Shown here piece by piece: positions 6,813-15,013 of a DNA stretch of 18,717 bases. Position 1 is the first letter of the stretch. Each line of letters begins with the position of its first letter. The stretch is from Candidatus Latescibacterota bacterium (GTDB lineage: Bacteria; Latescibacterota; UBA2968; UBA8231), in the NCBI GenBank assembly GCA_021295675.1, contig JAGWBY010000081.1, positions 1-18,717 of the forward strand. Direction: 5' to 3'. A program made the position numbers and the translations under genes. The notes under the pieces are model-generated. The model was not told where the DNA came from. It saw only the letters and a list, made by a program, of their open reading frames with translations, and searched no databases.

Positions 6813-7994
6813 ATGACCTTCATCAGACCCCAAGCGTCCGAGCTAGCCCGGCGCTTAAAAGAACCCCGGCGATTCATTCAAGTCGTCTCGGGAGCAAGGC
6901 AGGTCGGCAAAACGACCCTGGCCTTGCAAGTCGCCGAGCGGAGCAAACTGCCCTATCACGTCGCCAGCGCCGACGAGCCGACCCTGCGCGGCACCGGATG
7001 GATTGAATCGCAATGGGAAGAGGCCCGGCTGCTGGCCGACAGCGCCAAAAGAAAAGGGGCCTTGCTCGTATTGGATGAGGTGCACAAAGTTCCGCATTGG
7101 GCTGAAACGGTCAAGCATCTCTGGGACGAAGACACCCGCAAAAAACAATCGGTAAAAACCGTATTGCTCGGCTCCGCCCCGCTCTTAATCGGCAGGGGAC
7201 TGACCGAAAGCCTTGCCGGCCGTTTTGAAATCCTGCACATGCCGCACTGGAGCTTCCCCGAGATGCGGACGGCCTTTGGCTGGGATCTGCAACAATATCT
7301 TTTTTACGGTGCCTATCCGGGTGCTGCGCCTTTGATAAAACAGCCGTTCCGCTGGTCGCGCTACATAATAGACTCTCTCATCGAAACAACCGTCGCCCGC
7401 GACGTGCTCCTGCTCTCCCGCATTGACAAACCGGCCTTGCTACGGCGGCTGTTTGAGCTGGGCTGTGCCTATTCGGGGCAAATCCTCTCCTACACAAAAA
7501 TGACGGGCCAGCTTCAGGATGCCGGGAACACGACGACGCTTGCCCACTACGTCCTCACCGGCTTGCCTAAATACGCCGGCGACACCGCACGGCGGCAGAG
7601 ATCAAGCCCCAAATTTCAAGTCTTCAACACTGCGCTGATAACCGCCCAGTCCGGCATGACTCAGGCGGAAGCGTTTGCCGACCGCGAGTTTTGGGGACGC
7701 TTGACCGAATCCGCCGTGGGTGCCCACCTGCTCAACGCATCCGTCGGCGGGGAGTGCGAACTCTTTTATTGGCGGGAGCGCAACCGCGAAGTGGATTTCG
7801 TCGTGAAAAGGGGAAGGAAGCTGCTGGCCATAGAAGTAAAAAGCGGACGCACCACCACTTCACTTCCCGGCATGGAAGCGTTCGCCAACTCCTTCAAACC
7901 AGATCGCCTGCTAATAGTCGGGACAGGCGGCATTTCCCTTGAGCGGTTTCTCTCGAAGCCTGTAGGCTATTGGATAGATAGCTCAGAACGATAA
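6813..7994 (+). CDS. DUF4143-type AAA ATPase (COG1373-like), small in-frame gap
   Basis: This is a predicted P-loop ATPase with a C-terminal nuclease-like DUF4143 region, a family common near mobile and toxin-antitoxin loci and without a settled function. Walker A is GARQVGKTT (residues 27-35), Walker B is LLVLDEVHK with D88-E89, and LLGSAPLLI fits sensor 1. The C-terminal part has REVDFVVKRG and AIEVKSG, like a PD-(D/E)XK core. At about nt 7550 the protein reads LAHYVLTGLPKYAG. In family members I recall, eight or so residues of an LDLL-GAG type lie between HY and LTG, so an in-frame loss of about 24 nt is likely. Composition becomes clearly GC-richer from this gene on. No strong SD precedes the ATG. 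It sits between the TIR module and hsdR, 49 bp before hsdR. Confidence 0.85.
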   Translation: MTFIRPQASELARRLKEPRRFIQVVSGARQVGKTTLALQVAERSKLPYHVASADEPTLRGTGWIESQWEEARLLADSAKRKGALLVLDEVHKVPHWAETVKHLWDEDTRKKQSVKTVLLGSAPLLIGRGLTESLAGRFEILHMPHWSFPEMRTAFGWDLQQYLFYGAYPGAAPLIKQPFRWSRYIIDSLIETTVARDVLLLSRIDKPALLRRLFELGCAYSGQILSYTKMTGQLQDAGNTTTLAHYVLTGLPKYAGDTARRQRSSPKFQVFNTALITAQSGMTQAEAFADREFWGRLTESAVGAHLLNASVGGECELFYWRERNREVDFVVKRGRKLLAIEVKSGRTTTSLPGMEAFANSFKPDRLLIVGTGGISLERFLSKPVGYWIDSSER

Positions 7995-8030
7995 CCCATC
8001 TGTCCCATCTGCGTCCATCTGCGGATAAAT
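7995..8030 (+). repeat. Dispersed intergenic repeat, copy 1
   Basis: The core CTGCGTCCATCTGCGGAT at 8009-8026 is identical to copies at 14986-15003 and 17613-17630. Here it fills most of the 49-bp gap between the ATPase stop and the hsdR start. Inside it CATCTG occurs as tandem near-repeats (CCCATCTG, CCCATCTGCG, CCATCTGCGG). It is followed by AGGA, which may serve as the hsdR ribosome-binding site. Confidence 0.75.
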
Positions 8031-8043
8031 TAGGAACAAAACC

Positions 8044-10581
8044 ATGTCCACCTTCCCCTTCAGCGAAAAACACCTCTCCCAGATCCCCGCCCTACAACAG
8101 CTAATCAACCTAGGCTACCAGTATCTCCCCCCCACCCAAGCAATGACAGAGCGCGGCAGTCGCGCCTCCAACATCCTCTTGGAAAACATCCTACGCGACC
8201 AGCTCAAAAAAATAAACCGCATCCGCTACAAAGGCGGTGAATACCTGTTCAGCGAGGAGAACATTCAGTCCGCCATCCAGAAATTCAAGACCGTCCAATA
8301 CGACGGCCTGCAAAAAACAAACGAAGCAATCTACGACCTGCTCACCCTCGGCACGGCGCTTGAACAAACCATCGAAGGCGATTCCAAAAGTTTTACGCTG
8401 AACTACATCGACTGGAAAAACCCCGCCAACAACGCATTTCACGCCGTAGCGGAATTCTCCGTCGAACGCGCCCGCAGCACAGAGACCGCAAGACCCGACA
8501 TCGTCCTGTTCGTAAACGGCATACCCCTAGTCGTAATCGAGTGCAAAGCCCCCGATACGGATGTAGTACAAGCAGTATCCCAAACGATCCGCAACCAAGG
8601 AGACGAATACATCCCTCGGCTTTTCACATACGCCCAAGTCCTATTGGCCGTGAACAAAAACGAGGCCAAATACGCAACAGTGGGCACTTCAAAAGAGTTC
8701 TGGAGCGTCTGGGACGAGTTGGAGGATGCCGAGCGCGACGTGAACGCCTGCATCAATAAAGCGATTTCCAATAGAGACAAAGACGCCCTGTTCTCCGGTG
8801 AGTTCGCCTCAGCGCGGTCGCACTTTGACGCACTTGAGCGCAGCGACGACCGACTAGTCACGGAACAGGATCGCTGTCTCTACAGTCTGTGCCGACCCGA
8901 GCGCCTGTTGGAGCTAATCTTCGGTTTTATAGTCTTTGAATCTGGCCAGAAAAAAATTGCTCGTTACCAGCAGTTCTTTCTGGTCCGTGCGGCCATGAAG
9001 CGCATCAAGCAAAAAGACAGCGAAGGTCGCCGCATGGGCGGTATCGTCTGGCACACGCAGGGTTCCGGGAAATCCATCACCATGGTCATGCTGGTCCGCG
9101 CCCTATCTTTGGACCCAGAGCTGACCAGCCCGCGCATGATTCTGGTTACAGACCGCAAAGACTTGGACAAACAACTAGGCAATACCTTCACGGCCTGCAA
9201 TCTGGACAAGGAGCGAGCGACATCCGGGCGCAATCTGATCAGACACATCAAGAACAGAGTCGGCATCATCACCACGCTCATCAATAAGTTCGACAAGGCA
9301 CTTTCGGCTGAGAAATATGTAGATGATTCCGCCGATATCATCGTCCTCGTTGACGAAAGCCATCGCACCAACTTCGGCTCCCTAGCGGCGCGCATGAGAC
9401 AAATGCTGCCCAATGCCTGCTTTATCGGCTTCACGGGGACGCGCTTTGCCAGATTCGGCAGTTTGATTGAACCGCATTATTCCGTCCGGCGAGCGATCGC
9501 GGACAAGGCCGTGGTCCCCCTGCTGTATGAAGGGCGGCACGTAGAGATGGAGCAGAATCAGGCCGCCATTGACCTCTGGTTCGCTCGCCACACCGAGGAT
9601 TTAGCAGACGAACAAAAAGCGGATCTGAAGCGAAAATATGCGCGCGCCCAAGAGTTGAGTAAGACCGATAAGGTCGTCTATATGTGCGCGTTTGATATTA
9701 GCCGGCATTTCCAGACCAATTGGCAGAACACGGGATTTAAGGCGCAACTCGTGACGGACAACAAGGCAACCGCGGTCAAGTATCGCGAATCGCTCAACGA
9801 GCTAGGCGCAGTCTCATCCGAGGTCGTCATCTCCCCGCCGGATATGCGAGAGGGACATGAGGAAGTAGGCGCGGATCCGACAAACGAGGTAATCCAGTTC
9901 TGGGGAAAAATGATGGCCCGTTACGGGTCCGAAGATCAATACACCAAGCAAATCATCGCTCAGTTCAAGCACTCGGACAAACCGGAAATTCTAATCGTAG
10001 TAGATAAACTCATCACAGGGTTTGACGCGCCGCGCAATACCGTGCTCTACCTGTGCCGCAAATTGCGCGAACACACGCTACTCCAGGCGATTGCCCGCGT
10101 AAACCGCCTGCACGAGGGCAAGGAGTTCGGCTATATCATCGACTATGCCAATGTGTTAGGTGAACTGGACAAGGCGCTACACACGTACGACGCGCTTGCG
10201 GGTTTTGACGGCGACGACCTCGCGGATTTCCTAACCTCCATCCACGAAGAAGTGTCCAAGCTGCCGCAGCGCTACTCAGACCTGTGGAGCATCTTCAAGG
10301 AAATCAAAAACTCCCGCGATGAAGAACGCTACGAAGTGCTGCTCGCTGACGACGCCGTGCGGAATGAGTTTTACGAACGCCTCACGGAATACAGCAAAAC
10401 CCTTGCCATGGCCCTTTCAGCCGAGCAGTTCATTATGCAGACCGACGAGGCGCAACTAAATCGCTACAAAAACGATCTCAAGCGTTTCCAGAAACTGAGA
10501 TCAGCAATTACCGCGACTACGAACCCCGGATCAAAAAACTACTGGATACGCACATCCAGGCCAACGAGGTCACTCGCTTAA
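8044..10581 (+). CDS. hsdR: Type I restriction endonuclease HsdR, main part (broken near 3' end)
   Basis: HsdR is the translocase-nuclease of a type I R-M complex. The PD-(D/E)XK nuclease is visible as RPDIV (D about 153) and VIECK (E166-K168). The SF2 motor follows: Walker A TQGSGKS (338-344), DESH (437-440), a GFTGT motif (462-466), then LITGFDAPR and LLQAIARVNR. Two anomalies appear. After GFTGT the protein runs straight into RFARFG, while the family normally has a proline and about nine more residues (a PL-KK type loop): an in-frame loss near nt 9441. After KRFQKLR (nt about 10499) the frame becomes nonsense, and the conserved continuation EISNYRDYEPRIKKLLD lies in another frame. The start at 8044 has AGGA eight bases upstream. 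The intact family protein is about 1,050-1,080 aa. Confidence 0.93.
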   Translation: MSTFPFSEKHLSQIPALQQLINLGYQYLPPTQAMTERGSRASNILLENILRDQLKKINRIRYKGGEYLFSEENIQSAIQKFKTVQYDGLQKTNEAIYDLLTLGTALEQTIEGDSKSFTLNYIDWKNPANNAFHAVAEFSVERARSTETARPDIVLFVNGIPLVVIECKAPDTDVVQAVSQTIRNQGDEYIPRLFTYAQVLLAVNKNEAKYATVGTSKEFWSVWDELEDAERDVNACINKAISNRDKDALFSGEFASARSHFDALERSDDRLVTEQDRCLYSLCRPERLLELIFGFIVFESGQKKIARYQQFFLVRAAMKRIKQKDSEGRRMGGIVWHTQGSGKSITMVMLVRALSLDPELTSPRMILVTDRKDLDKQLGNTFTACNLDKERATSGRNLIRHIKNRVGIITTLINKFDKALSAEKYVDDSADIIVLVDESHRTNFGSLAARMRQMLPNACFIGFTGTRFARFGSLIEPHYSVRRAIADKAVVPLLYEGRHVEMEQNQAAIDLWFARHTEDLADEQKADLKRKYARAQELSKTDKVVYMCAFDISRHFQTNWQNTGFKAQLVTDNKATAVKYRESLNELGAVSSEVVISPPDMREGHEEVGADPTNEVIQFWGKMMARYGSEDQYTKQIIAQFKHSDKPEILIVVDKLITGFDAPRNTVLYLCRKLREHTLLQAIARVNRLHEGKEFGYIIDYANVLGELDKALHTYDALAGFDGDDLADFLTSIHEEVSKLPQRYSDLWSIFKEIKNSRDEERYEVLLADDAVRNEFYERLTEYSKTLAMALSAEQFIMQTDEAQLNRYKNDLKRFQKLRSAITATTNPGSKNYWIRTSRPTRSLA

Positions 10582-11183
10582 ACGATCCCGTGAATATGTT
10601 TGACGATAAGACCTTCTCTATGGTCAAAGAGCAGCGCGGCGTCTATAAAGCCAAGACTACAGCGGCAAGGGCCGATATTATCGCCCATTCGACCAAGCGC
10701 ACAATTACTGAAAACATGGACAAAGACCCGGCTTTCTACGAGAAGTTCTCAAAGCTCATTCAAGACGCAATTGACGGTTTCAAAAATCAGCGGATATCAG
10801 ACCTTGAGTATTTGCAAAAAGTGAGTGCTATCCGCGATGAGGTCGCCAACACCCAACGCGACGATGTCCCCGACTCTATCCGCGATAACGAGGAGGCCAG
10901 CGCGTATTTTGGGGTGATCAAATCTTGTCTGACTGAGGTGGGTGAAAGCCGTGTTGACTATGTCGCCGCAGAAACGGCGCTGGCCATCAAAACCGCGCTA
11001 GAAAAAAATTGGAAGGTCGATTTTTGGCACGATAGCGACGCGCAAAATGCCGCAAAAAACGAGATGGACGATTTCTTTTACGACGTGGTAAAAGATGGGC
11101 ACGGCATTGATTTATCGTCGGCACAGATGGACGCCATGATCAGCCAAACAATGCAAATCGCCAAATCCCGGAGACACTCTTAA
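10500..11183 (+). CDS. hsdR: HsdR C-terminal domain, displaced frame
   Basis: This is the tail of the same HsdR. The meaningful frame begins near 10500 (ISNYRDYEPRIKKLLDTHI); the ATG at 10593 and the earlier GTG at 10590 are internal codons. It contains the helical C-terminal domain that docks on the methyltransferase core: FYEKFSKLIQDAI, RISDLEYLQKV, WKVDFWHDSDAQN and a terminal MQIAKSRR. The segment usually found between FQKLR and the YEPRI motif (an AVK-RYAE type sequence) is absent, so about 25-28 nt appear lost and the frame shifts. Its stop TAA shares a base with the ATG of the next gene (TAATG), which points to translational coupling. It is not a separate functional subunit. Confidence 0.85.
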   Translation: MSNYRDYEPRIKKLLDTHIQANEVTRLNDPVNMFDDKTFSMVKEQRGVYKAKTTAARADIIAHSTKRTITENMDKDPAFYEKFSKLIQDAIDGFKNQRISDLEYLQKVSAIRDEVANTQRDDVPDSIRDNEEASAYFGVIKSCLTEVGESRVDYVAAETALAIKTALEKNWKVDFWHDSDAQNAAKNEMDDFFYDVVKDGHGIDLSSAQMDAMISQTMQIAKSRRHS

Positions 11184-11956
11184 TGCCGGAGGCAAACCGC
11201 ACCCTCGCGTATGCCGGCGAGTCCATTCCCTTTCACCTGAGTTACTCCAAAAGAAAGACTCTTGAGATCGCCGTTCACCCCGACTGCTCGGTAGTTGTAA
11301 AAGCCCCACTGGGAGAAGATGAAACCCTCGTCGAAAATTTCATTCACCAGCGCGCGCGCTGGATAAAACGACAGATTAGCTATTTCGCACAGTTTGAACC
11401 GCGCACTCCCGAGCGGCAATTTGTCGGCGGCGAAAGCCACCTTTACCTCGGCAAACAGTATCGGCTGAAGATAAGGCCGTCTGCAATAGACGAGGTTTTG
11501 TTAAAGCGCGGCTTCTTCCACATACAAGCGGTTGACGATAAGCCGGAGCATATAGAGATGCTGCTTGAAGCATGGTACTGGAGCAAGGCAGAGGTTTACT
11601 TTGCTCAAGTATTTGCAGAATGTTGGCAGCTCTTTCAAGAAAAGGGAGTGGACAAGCCTATCCTTAAAATCCGCAAGATGAAAACGCTCTGGGGCAGTTT
11701 CAGCGTTAAACGCGGCATAACATTGAATCTGGAACTTATAAAAACACCCAGAGAATGTATTGAATACGTCGTTATCCACGAGCTATGCCACTTGTTCCAT
11801 CTCAATCACGGACCAGAGTTTTATGGACAAAACGAAAACATCGCTTGGAAACGGCGTTGTCCTAACCACTTGAAAACGACAGGTTTCGCCGGCGTGAATT
11901 CCACATCGTTTATTCGGGTACTGCTGCTCAAGTTGTCCTATTTGTCGAACCTCTAA
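11183..11956 (+). CDS. YgjP-like (DUF45) zinc metallopeptidase, C-terminus disrupted
   Basis: This is a member of the YgjP/SprT-like metallopeptidase family, often found next to hsdR. Visible are the N-terminal strand SYSKRKTLEIAVHPD, the conserved RKMKTLWGSFS (WGS motif), TLNLELIKTP, and the zinc-binding HELCH motif of EYVVIHELCHL. The third ligand region, NHGPEFY, is present. After it (nt about 11835) the frame is wrong. A better continuation, WTKRKHRLETALS then TAA at 11863-11865, lies in another frame, with the usual nine or so residues between EFY and the PDW motif missing (about 28 nt). The last 40 residues to 11956 are therefore noise, as is the 4-bp overlap with the opposite gene. GGAG lies nine bases before the start, which overlaps the hsdR stop. 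Confidence 0.85.
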   Translation: MPEANRTLAYAGESIPFHLSYSKRKTLEIAVHPDCSVVVKAPLGEDETLVENFIHQRARWIKRQISYFAQFEPRTPERQFVGGESHLYLGKQYRLKIRPSAIDEVLLKRGFFHIQAVDDKPEHIEMLLEAWYWSKAEVYFAQVFAECWQLFQEKGVDKPILKIRKMKTLWGSFSVKRGITLNLELIKTPRECIEYVVIHELCHLFHLNHGPEFYGQNENIAWKRRCPNHLKTTGFAGVNSTSFIRVLLLKLSYLSNL

Positions 11957-13188
11957 TCCCTGCCCGTTCTGATCTCGTCCAGCGCCGCGATCATGCGGTC
12001 GATTTCGCCAAAATTGTTGTAGATATGGGTGGAAACTCGCTGGGTATAGCCCGGCTCGGCTTCGCCCCAAATCGGGGTTGTGATCCGGTATTTATCATAG
12101 AGGAGCTGTCCGAGATTGGCCGCACCAAAGCCTTTGAGCCGAAACGTGGAAATAGAATTGGCCAGATCTGGGTGCGGCGAGGAAAGCGGTTCGACCCAGC
12201 CGGTTTCGGCCATGCGCTGGCGCAAATAACCGGCTAACTGCCGCCCGCGGGCGGCGATTTGCTCCTTGCCGATCTCGTTTTGCAGAGCCACTGCCTCGGC
12301 CACTGCGCCAAAACAGGACATCTCGCGCGTGCCAATACTCGTTAGCTGCCACATAAAAGGCTGCCCATTGATACAGAGCGCCCCCGCATCATTGCGCTTG
12401 GGTCCGTCTTTGTCGTAGCCATGACTGACGGCGATGGGGTGCAGCTTATCCTGTACTTGCGGCTGGGCGTGCAAAAATCCCGTGCCCTTGGGCGCGCAGA
12501 GCCACTTGTGACAATTGCCACCGTAAAAATCACAGCCGTAGTAGGTCAAATCCAGCGGAATCTGTCCAGGGGCATGTGCCCCGTCAACGACAATCATTGC
12601 GCCGTGAGCGTGTGCCAACTCGGCCAGCTCTTTGATCGGAGTGATAAGCCCAGAAGGCGACGTCACATGGCTGACCAATAACAGCCGCGTCCGCGCGGTC
12701 AGCGCCCGGCGGAATGAGTCCACGATTTGCTCGGGCTCTGCGGGCGGGATAGAGATCGGCGCTCGCTGCACCACCACGCCATAGCGGCGCTCAGCGTGGT
12801 GCAGACAGTTGTCGATGGCACCGTACTCTTGGTCGGAAGTTAGGATCTCGTCGCCGGGCTGCCAGTCGAGGCCGTGGACGACTTGGTTGATGGCAATGGT
12901 GACATTAGTCGTGAGAGCCAAGTCGGCGGGAGCGGCGTTGAGAAAGGCACCTAAATCGCGCCGCGCTTGGTTTAGGCGGGCAATCTGCCGGCCGCGGTTG
13001 CGCGTCGGATTGCCCTCCAACTCTTCCAACCCCTTGACCAAGGAGTCGAAAACCGAACGATGCAACACGCCCCAAGAGCCAGTATTGAGATAGGACTCGT
13101 CGGGCGCATGCATAAAACCAGCGGCAATATCTCGCCAGTAGGCCTCTGCTTTATTGGTGGTCGGCCAAACTTTTTTTAGTGCGCTCAT
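11953..13188 (-). CDS. Aminotransferase class V (isopenicillin N epimerase / cysteine desulfurase-like)
   Basis: This is a pyridoxal-phosphate enzyme of fold type I, 411 aa and apparently complete. The cofactor-binding aspartate lies in VVDGAHAPGQ (D202) and the Schiff-base lysine in GGNCHKWLCAPKG (K228). TTNVTIAINQV (93-103) supplies the phosphate-binding loop, and RVSTHIYNNFGEIDRM near the end is typical of the epimerase-like branch. No signal peptide is seen, so it is probably cytosolic. The ATG overlaps the stop of the upstream UnbV gene by 4 bp (ATGA), and a strong SD (GGAGGGGG) lies within that gene, so the two are co-translated. The reaction cannot be fixed: the family includes epimerases, desulfurases and lyases. 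It converges on the metallopeptidase gene with no clear terminator between them. Confidence 0.9.
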   Translation of the reverse strand: MSALKKVWPTTNKAEAYWRDIAAGFMHAPDESYLNTGSWGVLHRSVFDSLVKGLEELEGNPTRNRGRQIARLNQARRDLGAFLNAAPADLALTTNVTIAINQVVHGLDWQPGDEILTSDQEYGAIDNCLHHAERRYGVVVQRAPISIPPAEPEQIVDSFRRALTARTRLLLVSHVTSPSGLITPIKELAELAHAHGAMIVVDGAHAPGQIPLDLTYYGCDFYGGNCHKWLCAPKGTGFLHAQPQVQDKLHPIAVSHGYDKDGPKRNDAGALCINGQPFMWQLTSIGTREMSCFGAVAEAVALQNEIGKEQIAARGRQLAGYLRQRMAETGWVEPLSSPHPDLANSISTFRLKGFGAANLGQLLYDKYRITTPIWGEAEPGYTQRVSTHIYNNFGEIDRMIAALDEIRTGRD

Positions 13189-14864
13189 GGGTCGGCCCCC
13201 TCCACCACGACGATTTCCCGGTCGGCGGCCAGCCCCACTAGCGTCTGCACCGCGCCGCTAGGCCAAAAGACCTGCAGCGTATCAATGGTCGCATACTGGC
13301 CCAATCCCAAGGTCAATCGCACGTCGTTGCTGCCCATATAGCCATAACCAGCGCGGACCTCCCGCACCTGCACCAAGTCGCCAGCCACCGCCCGCACCCT
13401 AGCACCAATACCCTCCCGGTTGCTCTGACGGCCCTCGGTGCGGACCCTAAGCCAGTGGTTGGCGTTGCCGCCGTCGTTGCGCAGCAGGGTGCAATGGGGC
13501 GTATCGGAGTCGGAGATAAAAAAGTCAACATCGCCATCGTTGTCGTAATCGCCGAATATCGCTCCGTGGCTTACCCTTGCGACGTGCATCCCCGGCCCGC
13601 TCTGGTCGCTGACCTCAACAAAGGAGCCATCGCCGCTGTTGCGAAACAACTGGTTTTGCTGCGGATAGGTGGTGGAGGGGTCGTATTCGGCGACATTCTC
13701 GTCGAGATGGCCGTTAGCAACGAAGACATCGAGGAAACCATCGTTGTCGTAATCGACGAAGGCAGCGGTCATGCCGAGATACGGCACACTCGCCACGCCT
13801 AGTCCAGCGGCGAACGTCAAGTCGGTGAAGAAGCCGTCGCCGTCGTTGTGGTAGAGGGTATTGGCCAGCCATTGGTACGTAGCGACGATGATGTCGAGCC
13901 GTCCGTCGTTGTCGTAGTCGCCCAGATCGGCCCCCATCGCCGATTCGGCTAAGCCTTCTTCGTTGTAGGCGACCCCCGCCACTGCACCGCTTTCTGAGAA
14001 GGTGCCGTCGCCTTCGTTGACAAAGAGGAAATTGGGCTTCTTGTCGTTGGCGACGAAGAGGTCGGGGTCGCCATCGCCGTCGATATCGCCAAAGACCGCC
14101 GCCAACTGGCGACCAGAATCGTCGCGCAGACCGGCTGCTGTCGTCACATCGGCAAACGACTTTCCCCCGTCGTTGCGATAGAGGACGCCTGTCTGCCCCG
14201 GATAGGTCGTTGGCCCGCAATACGACCGCACCTTGCCAGCGAAACACTCCACATTCTGCGCTGGGTCAAAATCCATATAGTTGGCGACGTAGAGGTCGAG
14301 ATCGCCATCGCCATCGTAGTCGGTAAAAGCCGCGTGCGTGCCCCAACCTGGGTCTGCTGTACCAAGTTTGGACGCGATATCGGCAAAAACCGCACGCCCA
14401 TCGTTTTCGTAGAGCCGGTTAGGGCCATAGTTAGTGACATAGAGGTCGGAGTCGCCATCGCCGTCGATATCGCCGACGGCTGCCCCCATGCCAAAAGCCT
14501 CGTCTCCCGTCCCCGACTCTAAGGTGGCATCGACGAACGTGCCATCTGCCCGATTGCGATAATAGGCATTGGAGCCGGTTGGCCCCACATAGCCGGGCAG
14601 AGCTGTACCATTGACGATATACAAGTCGAGGAACCCGTCGCCGTCGCCGTCGAAAAAAGCCGCCCCAGACCCCACCGCTTCCGGCATGTATTTGGCCCCA
14701 CTGGCCCCATTGATATAGCGGAAGTCGATGCCTGCCTCCACAGTGACCTCGACGAAATGAGGTGCGGCAGCACCCACCACCTCGCTGGTATCGTCGGCAT
14801 CGACCACAGCGAGTGTGGCCCACAGCATCACGGCCCATACACCACAGTATCCCAAGCAAGTCAT
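13185..14864 (-). CDS. Secreted FG-GAP/VCBS repeat protein with ASPIC/UnbV C-terminal domain
   Basis: This is a CRTAC1-like beta-propeller protein, about 559 aa. At least seven calcium-binding type repeats are readable: DGDGDGFLDLY, DIDGDGDSDLY, DYDGDGDLDLY, DIDGDGDPDLF, DYDNDGRLDII, DYDNDGFLDVF and DYDNDGDVDFF. The ASPIC/UnbV domain closes it, with REGIGARVRA, VREVRAGYGYMGSND and VFWPSGAVQTL. A hydrophobic N-terminus (GVWAVMLWATLAVV) looks like a signal peptide, so it is probably exported. I choose the start at 14864, not the ATG at 14882, because GGAG lies just before it and nothing similar precedes the longer start. Binding partners are unknown; this family is usually thought to act in adhesion or extracellular binding. 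It is the first gene of a coupled pair with the aminotransferase. Confidence 0.92.
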   Translation of the reverse strand: MTCLGYCGVWAVMLWATLAVVDADDTSEVVGAAAPHFVEVTVEAGIDFRYINGASGAKYMPEAVGSGAAFFDGDGDGFLDLYIVNGTALPGYVGPTGSNAYYRNRADGTFVDATLESGTGDEAFGMGAAVGDIDGDGDSDLYVTNYGPNRLYENDGRAVFADIASKLGTADPGWGTHAAFTDYDGDGDLDLYVANYMDFDPAQNVECFAGKVRSYCGPTTYPGQTGVLYRNDGGKSFADVTTAAGLRDDSGRQLAAVFGDIDGDGDPDLFVANDKKPNFLFVNEGDGTFSESGAVAGVAYNEEGLAESAMGADLGDYDNDGRLDIIVATYQWLANTLYHNDGDGFFTDLTFAAGLGVASVPYLGMTAAFVDYDNDGFLDVFVANGHLDENVAEYDPSTTYPQQNQLFRNSGDGSFVEVSDQSGPGMHVARVSHGAIFGDYDNDGDVDFFISDSDTPHCTLLRNDGGNANHWLRVRTEGRQSNREGIGARVRAVAGDLVQVREVRAGYGYMGSNDVRLTLGLGQYATIDTLQVFWPSGAVQTLVGLAADREIVVVEGADP

Positions 14865-14985
14865 GTCACTCCAAGCAGGCATGACACAATATTCGCCAAG
14901 ACCTGTCTTTTTTACAACCTTACCGCTATCGCCATTTTCGGCGCATTATGGTATTCAAGATGCAGCTCGTCTTGTTTGCACTATT

Positions 14986-15013
14986 CTGCGTCCATCTGCG
15001 GATTGCTATAGCT
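14986..15013 (-). repeat. Dispersed intergenic repeat, copy 2
   Basis: The 18-nt core CTGCGTCCATCTGCGGAT is on the + strand at 14986-15003. It is followed by TTGCTATAGC, which on the - strand reads GCTATAGCAA directly after the dehydrogenase stop at 15014. Relative to the neighbouring - strand genes the core is reversed compared with copy 1. The rest of the gap (14883-14985) shows no gene; CGCC/GGCG at 14930-14943 forms only a 4-bp hairpin. Confidence 0.7.

Noticed and set aside
10590..11183. Separate small gene after hsdR
   Set aside because: Its sequence is the HsdR C-terminal domain, and the frame is meaningful from about 10500.
1000..11865. Programmed frameshifting or ribosome bypassing to join the pieces
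   Set aside because: Conserved residues are missing at the joints, whereas recoding would need intact or extra sequence; no slippery heptamer or strong downstream structure was seen.
11866..11952. Intrinsic terminator between the convergent metallopeptidase and aminotransferase genes
   Set aside because: No stem of useful length followed by a T-run on either strand.
13714..14859. Arginine-rich - strand frames inside the UnbV gene
   Set aside because: Shadows of repeated GAC/GGC codons of the FG-GAP repeats.
14867..14882. ATG at 14882 as the UnbV start
   Set aside because: No ribosome-binding site, whereas the ATG at 14864 has GGAG just upstream and still leaves a signal peptide.
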